A DNA stretch of 64,000 nucleotides, taken from Microbacterium hydrothermale. Lineage in GTDB: Bacteria; Actinomycetota; Actinomycetes; Actinomycetales; Microbacteriaceae. The stretch is taken from NCBI RefSeq assembly GCF_004854025.1, contig NZ_STGM01000007.1, forward strand, positions 1 to 64,000, written 5' to 3'. The notes under the pieces were generated by a model, which was given only the letters and a program-made list of their open reading frames with translations, ran no database searches and had not been told where the DNA came from. A program made the position numbers and the translations under genes. Below are positions 60,831 to 64,000 of the stretch, piece by piece (the stretch's first letter is position 1; every line of letters begins with the position of its first letter).

Positions 60831-61196
60831 TCAGTGGAAGCTGTCGCCGCAGGCGCAGGAGCCCTGCGCGTTGGGGTTGTCGATCGTGAAGCCCTGCTCC
60901 GAGATCGTGTCCTTGAAGTCGATGCTCGCGCCGTCGAGGTACGGCACGCTCATGTCGTCGACGATGACCTCGACGCCGTCGAAATCGACGACCTTGTCGC
61001 CGTCGAGGTAGCGCTCGTCGAAGTACAGCTGGTAGATGAGGCCGGAGCAGCCGCCGGGCTGGACGGCGACGCGCAGGCGCAGGTCGTCGCGACCCTCCTG
61101 CGACAGCAGGCTCTTCACCTTGTCGGAGGCGGCCGCGGTCAGGCCGACGCCGTGCTCGCGGGTCTCGGCGGATGTCGACAGTGTGGTGTCGGTCAT
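60831..61196 (-). CDS. erpA: A-type iron-sulfur carrier protein
   Basis: A 121-residue IscA/ErpA carrier that delivers iron-sulfur clusters. Cluster cysteines are in PGGCSGL (near residue 50) and GSCACGDSFH at the C-terminus. Lying just upstream of the oxidase genes, as is common in actinobacteria, it may supply respiratory Fe-S proteins such as the Rieske protein. Confidence 0.95.
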   Translation of the reverse strand: MTDTTLSTSAETREHGVGLTAAASDKVKSLLSQEGRDDLRLRVAVQPGGCSGLIYQLYFDERYLDGDKVVDFDGVEVIVDDMSVPYLDGASIDFKDTISEQGFTIDNPNAQGSCACGDSFH

Positions 61197-61268
61197 GGCG
61201 ATGCCCTTCGGGTTGATCGGTCGCGGGGACGAGACGAGTCTACGCCCGTCCCGCCCCGGCGGCCTCGA

Positions 61269-62663
61269 TCAGACGGTGCGTTCGTTCAGCCGCGCCAGCA
61301 GCAGCGCCTCGGAGACCAGCGCGTTGCGGAACGTGTCGAGGTGCAGGGACTCGTTCGGGCTGTGCGCGCGCGCGTGGGGGTCTTCGACGCCGGTGACGAG
61401 GATCTGCGCGGTCGGGAACTCGCGGACGAGGTCGGAGATGAAGGGGATCGAGCCTCCGATGCCGACGTCGACCGACTCCACGCCGTATCCGTCGGCGAAC
61501 GCCTGGCGCGCCTCCTCGACGGCCCATCCCCCGGTGTCGACGAGGAAGGAGTCGCCGCAGTCGACGTCGCTGAACTCCAGCTGCGCGCCGAAGGGCGCGT
61601 GCGCGCGGAGGTGCGCCTGCACCGCGGCGAAGGCCTCTTCGGCATCCTGGCCCGGGGCGACGCGCGCGCTGATGACGACGCTCGTCTGCGGTGCCAGGGT
61701 GTTGGACGCGGCCTCGACCGGGGTGGCATCCCAACCGGTGATGGTGATGGAGGGCTTGTTCCAGATGCGGCTGAGGATCGAGTCGCGCCCGATCGGGCTG
61801 ACGCCCTCGAGCAGGCCGGACTCCGCGCGCAGCGTCGCCTCGTCGTAGGCCGGCGTCTCGGCGTCGCGCGTGGCGAGGCCCTCGACGGCGACGGCTCCGT
61901 CGTCGTCCCACAGGGTCGCGAGCAGCTTGACGGTGGCGAGCATCGCGTCGGGGACCGCGCCGCCCATCATGCCGGAGTGCGAGGCGTGCTCGAGCGTGCG
62001 CACGGTGAGCGTGAAGCGCGCGTTCCCGCGCAGCGACACGGTCAGGCCCGGCGTGCGCTCGTCCCAGTTGCCGGAGTCGGCGACGACGATGACGTCGGAG
62101 CGAAGGGCGTCGGCGTTGTCGGCGAGGAACTGGCCGAACGAGCGCGATCCGTACTCCTCCTCGCCCTCGATGAAGACGGCGATGCCGAGGTCGAGATCGT
62201 CTCCGAGCACCTCGGCGACGGCGCGAATGGCACCCACGTGCGCCATGACCCCGGCCTTGTCGTCGGCGGCGCCACGCCCGTACAGGCGGCCGTCGCGCAG
62301 CGTGGGCTCGAAGGGCGGGGAGTCCCACAGCGCCTCGTCGCCCGGGGGCTGCACGTCGTGGTGCGCGTACAGCAGCACGGTGGGACGGCCGTTACGCGCG
62401 GCGCGCGAGGCCAGGACGGCGGGCTGCCCCATCTCGTCGGTACCGGGGATCGCCGCGCGCGTGACCGCGACGGAATCGAAGACGCCGGTCTTCTCGAGGA
62501 GGGCGGCGACCGCGTCGGCGCTGCGGACGAGAGCCGTCTGGTCGAAGGCCGGCCAGGCGATGGACGGGATGCGGACGAGGGAGCCGAGATCGGCCAGGGC
62601 GGCGGGGATGCCGGCGTCGGCTGCTTTTTGCACAGCCTCCTGCCGGGACAGGTCGAGGGTCAT
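61269..62663 (-). CDS. M20-family dipeptidase
   Basis: A 464-residue zinc exopeptidase: LLYAHHDVQPPGD (metal His and Asp), GRGAADDKAG (bridging Asp), EGEEEYGS (catalytic Glu pair), a dimerisation domain and a late HSPNESL-type region with a His near the end. It trims peptides. TAAGAT lies 7 bases before the ATG (62671-62676), so it is probably leaderless. It follows the DUF3043 gene divergently. Confidence 0.93.
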   Translation of the reverse strand: MTLDLSRQEAVQKAADAGIPAALADLGSLVRIPSIAWPAFDQTALVRSADAVAALLEKTGVFDSVAVTRAAIPGTDEMGQPAVLASRAARNGRPTVLLYAHHDVQPPGDEALWDSPPFEPTLRDGRLYGRGAADDKAGVMAHVGAIRAVAEVLGDDLDLGIAVFIEGEEEYGSRSFGQFLADNADALRSDVIVVADSGNWDERTPGLTVSLRGNARFTLTVRTLEHASHSGMMGGAVPDAMLATVKLLATLWDDDGAVAVEGLATRDAETPAYDEATLRAESGLLEGVSPIGRDSILSRIWNKPSITITGWDATPVEAASNTLAPQTSVVISARVAPGQDAEEAFAAVQAHLRAHAPFGAQLEFSDVDCGDSFLVDTGGWAVEEARQAFADGYGVESVDVGIGGSIPFISDLVREFPTAQILVTGVEDPHARAHSPNESLHLDTFRNALVSEALLLARLNERTV

Positions 62664-62670
62664 GCGGGTA

Positions 62671-62676
62671 ATCTTA
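62671..62676 (-). promoter_or_regulatory. Leaderless -10 box for the M20 dipeptidase
   Basis: TAAGAT on the minus strand, 7 bases before the ATG at 62663. Confidence 0.5.
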
Positions 62677-62709
62677 AGTCTCCCGACCAGCGAATCACCG
62701 AGGTTTCCC

Positions 62710-63282
62710 GTGGCCAAGTCCCCCGCCCCCGCCCCCAACGACACCCCCGTCGACTCGACGGCGCTCGGATCGGGCAAGGGCCGCGCGACGCCCTCGCGCG
62801 CCGAACAGGAGGCCGCACGCAAGCGGCCCCTCGTGCCCGACACCAAGGAGGCGAAGGCCCGCGCCCGCGCCGAGCTCGCCGCCCAGCGCGAGAAGGCCCG
62901 CATCGGCATGGCCGCCGGAGAAGAGCGCTACCTGCCGGTGCGCGACCGCGGACCGCAGCGTCGTTTCGCGCGCGACTTCGTCGACGCCGGCTGGCACCTG
63001 GGCGAGGGCGTCATGCCCTTCATGGTGCTCGTGATCGTCGCGACGCTCATCCCCGTGCAGTTCTTCCAGTACTGGTCGTTCGTCGCGCTGTGGATCTTCA
63101 TCCTCTTCGTCGTGGGCGACATGATCATCACCTCGATCCGCGTCAAGCGCGCCGCGAAGGAGAAGTTCGGCGAGAGCCGCCTCGAGAAGGGGCTCGGCTG
63201 GTACGCGGCCATGCGCACCGTGCAGATGCGCTTCATGCGCCTGCCGAAGGCGCAGGTCAAGCGCGGTCAGTACCCCGCCTGA
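62710..63282 (+). CDS. DUF3043 membrane protein
   Basis: A 190-residue actinobacterial protein with a charged, Ala/Arg/Lys-rich N-terminal half and two helices (about residues 100-122 and 124-145). GPQRRFARDFVDAGWHLGEG is the conserved DUF3043 stretch. Function unknown. GTG 62710 lacks an obvious ribosome-binding site. A strong terminator follows. Confidence 0.9.
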   Translation: MAKSPAPAPNDTPVDSTALGSGKGRATPSRAEQEAARKRPLVPDTKEAKARARAELAAQREKARIGMAAGEERYLPVRDRGPQRRFARDFVDAGWHLGEGVMPFMVLVIVATLIPVQFFQYWSFVALWIFILFVVGDMIITSIRVKRAAKEKFGESRLEKGLGWYAAMRTVQMRFMRLPKAQVKRGQYPA

Positions 63283-63294
63283 TCATCGGCTTCA

Positions 63295-63337
63295 CGAGAA
63301 CGGCGCACCGCCTCACGCGGTGCGCCGTTCTCGTTTC
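63295..63337 (+). terminator. Intrinsic terminator after the DUF3043 gene
   Basis: A perfect 17-bp stem (63295-63311 with 63317-63333) with loop CTCAC is followed by TTT. It lies 12 bases past the stop. Confidence 0.85.
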
Positions 63338-63414
63338 CCCCGGGCGGGGTCGGCGCACGTCCGTGCGCGGCGCCGGGGTGCGGCATCCGCACCGGGGCGA
63401 GGCGACCGGGGAGG

Positions 63415-64000
63415 TCAGCTCGCGCGGGCGAGACCCCGGTTGATCTGACGCGCCCACAGCGGACCGCGGTACAGGAACGCGGTGTACCCCTGCACGAGCG
63501 TGGCGCCCGCGGACAGACGCTCGCGCACGTCGTCGGCGGTGTCCACTCCCCCGGCGGAGATCACCACGAACGCGGGCGGGACGACCTCGCGCACCAGACG
63601 CAGCACCTCGAGGGCCCGCTTCTTCAGCGGCGCTCCGGAGAGGCCACCCGCGCCCGCGGCCTCGACCGTGGCGGCATCCGTTTCGAGATCCGTCCGGGCG
63701 ATGGTCGTGTTGGTCGCGATGATGCCGGCGAGTCCCGCATCGACCGCCAGTCGGGCGATGTCGCGCACCTCGTCGTCATCGAGGTCGGGCGCGATCTTGA
63801 CCAGCAGAGGCGTGCGCCCGGCGGCGTCGCGCACGGCGGTGAGGAGCGGCCGGAGCGTCTCGACGGCCTGCAGACCGCGGAGCCCGGGCGTGTTCGGCGA
63901 CGAGACGTTGACGACGAGGTAGTCGGCGAGGGGCGCGAGCAGGCGCGCGCTGCGCACGTAGTCGGTGGTGGCGTCCTCGACCGCGACGACGCGGCTCTTG
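63415..64000 (-). CDS. pyrD: Dihydroorotate dehydrogenase (quinone), 3' part
   Basis: The C-terminal 194 or so codons of class-2 dihydroorotate dehydrogenase, which links pyrimidine synthesis to the quinone pool. The visible part shows [47 protein letters not shown] and SAGGV with the terminal QGYTAFLY. The N-terminus lies beyond the right edge, so the gene is incomplete here. Confidence 0.95.
   Translation of the reverse strand, partial: KSRVVAVEDATTDYVRSARLLAPLADYLVVNVSSPNTPGLRGLQAVETLRPLLTAVRDAAGRTPLLVKIAPDLDDDEVRDIARLAVDAGLAGIIATNTTIARTDLETDAATVEAAGAGGLSGAPLKKRALEVLRLVREVVPPAFVVISAGGVDTADDVRERLSAGATLVQGYTAFLYRGPLWARQINRGLARAS

Overview
The window is high-GC DNA (roughly 70% or more by eye) from an actinobacterium, most likely Microbacteriaceae and probably Microbacterium. 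Supporting evidence is the actinobacterial respiratory gene layout (ctaE-qcrCAB on one strand, ctaC-ctaD-ctaF on the other), actinobacterial small families (DUF3043, DUF3054, SCO4848, DUF6412), and many promoters whose -10 box sits 6-7 nt before the start codon, as expected of leaderless mRNAs. I recognise no rRNA, tRNA, CRISPR array, insertion sequence, integrase or origin. It looks like an ordinary chromosomal segment with a few accessory patches.

Layout. 0-10.4 kb: rpsA and a small membrane protein; two paralogous secreted SLT-like proteins flanking an SF2 helicase with a transmembrane hairpin, an ABC1/AarF kinase and a PadR regulator. 10.4-14.1 kb: pgi, a GH16-like protein in a compositionally different patch with a possible gene remnant, and a NUDIX CoA pyrophosphatase. 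14.1-21.6 kb: a redox island: tatA-tatC-tatB behind a Tat-lipoprotein intradiol dioxygenase, a two-component system, then a flavinylation set (transmembrane flavocytochrome, FMN-binding protein, ApbE). 21.9-28.9 kb: TetR, SDR, msrB-msrA, an FAD oxidoreductase, GNAT, an M19-like dipeptidase and a TrhO-like rhodanese. 29.0-36.4 kb: glycosyltransferase/EEP nuclease/membrane trio, a cysteine-poor FeS-type photolyase relative with its DUF2256 neighbour, stress proteins, a cold-shock locus and a fatty-acid desaturase. 36.4-50.4 kb: housekeeping and small membrane genes, an HxlR-controlled divergent pair, FUSC exporter, oxidoreductase cluster, a 5'-3' exonuclease, a PHP protein and trpD. 50.5-62.7 kb: cytochrome bcc-aa3 branch, PP2C phosphatase, proline iminopeptidase, iron-sulfur carrier, M20 dipeptidase. 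62.7-64 kb: DUF3043 and the 3' part of pyrD.

How genes work together. The bcc complex (qcrCAB) passes electrons to the aa3 oxidase (ctaC, D, E, F). The 14-21 kb island is best read as an envelope redox module: cytosolic NAD(P)H is oxidised by the transmembrane flavocytochrome, electrons go to an extracytoplasmic FMN covalently installed by ApbE, and a Tat-exported lipoprotein sits beside its own translocase genes, with a two-component system between the two halves. MsrA/B, PPOX proteins, SDRs and the photolyase relative form a scattered stress layer.

The strongest non-gene signal is a heptamer, GGATGCC/GGCATCC, that occurs about 100 times by hand count, several-fold above composition expectation, on both strands and inside genes. 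All functions are inferred from sequence inspection; no database search was possible.
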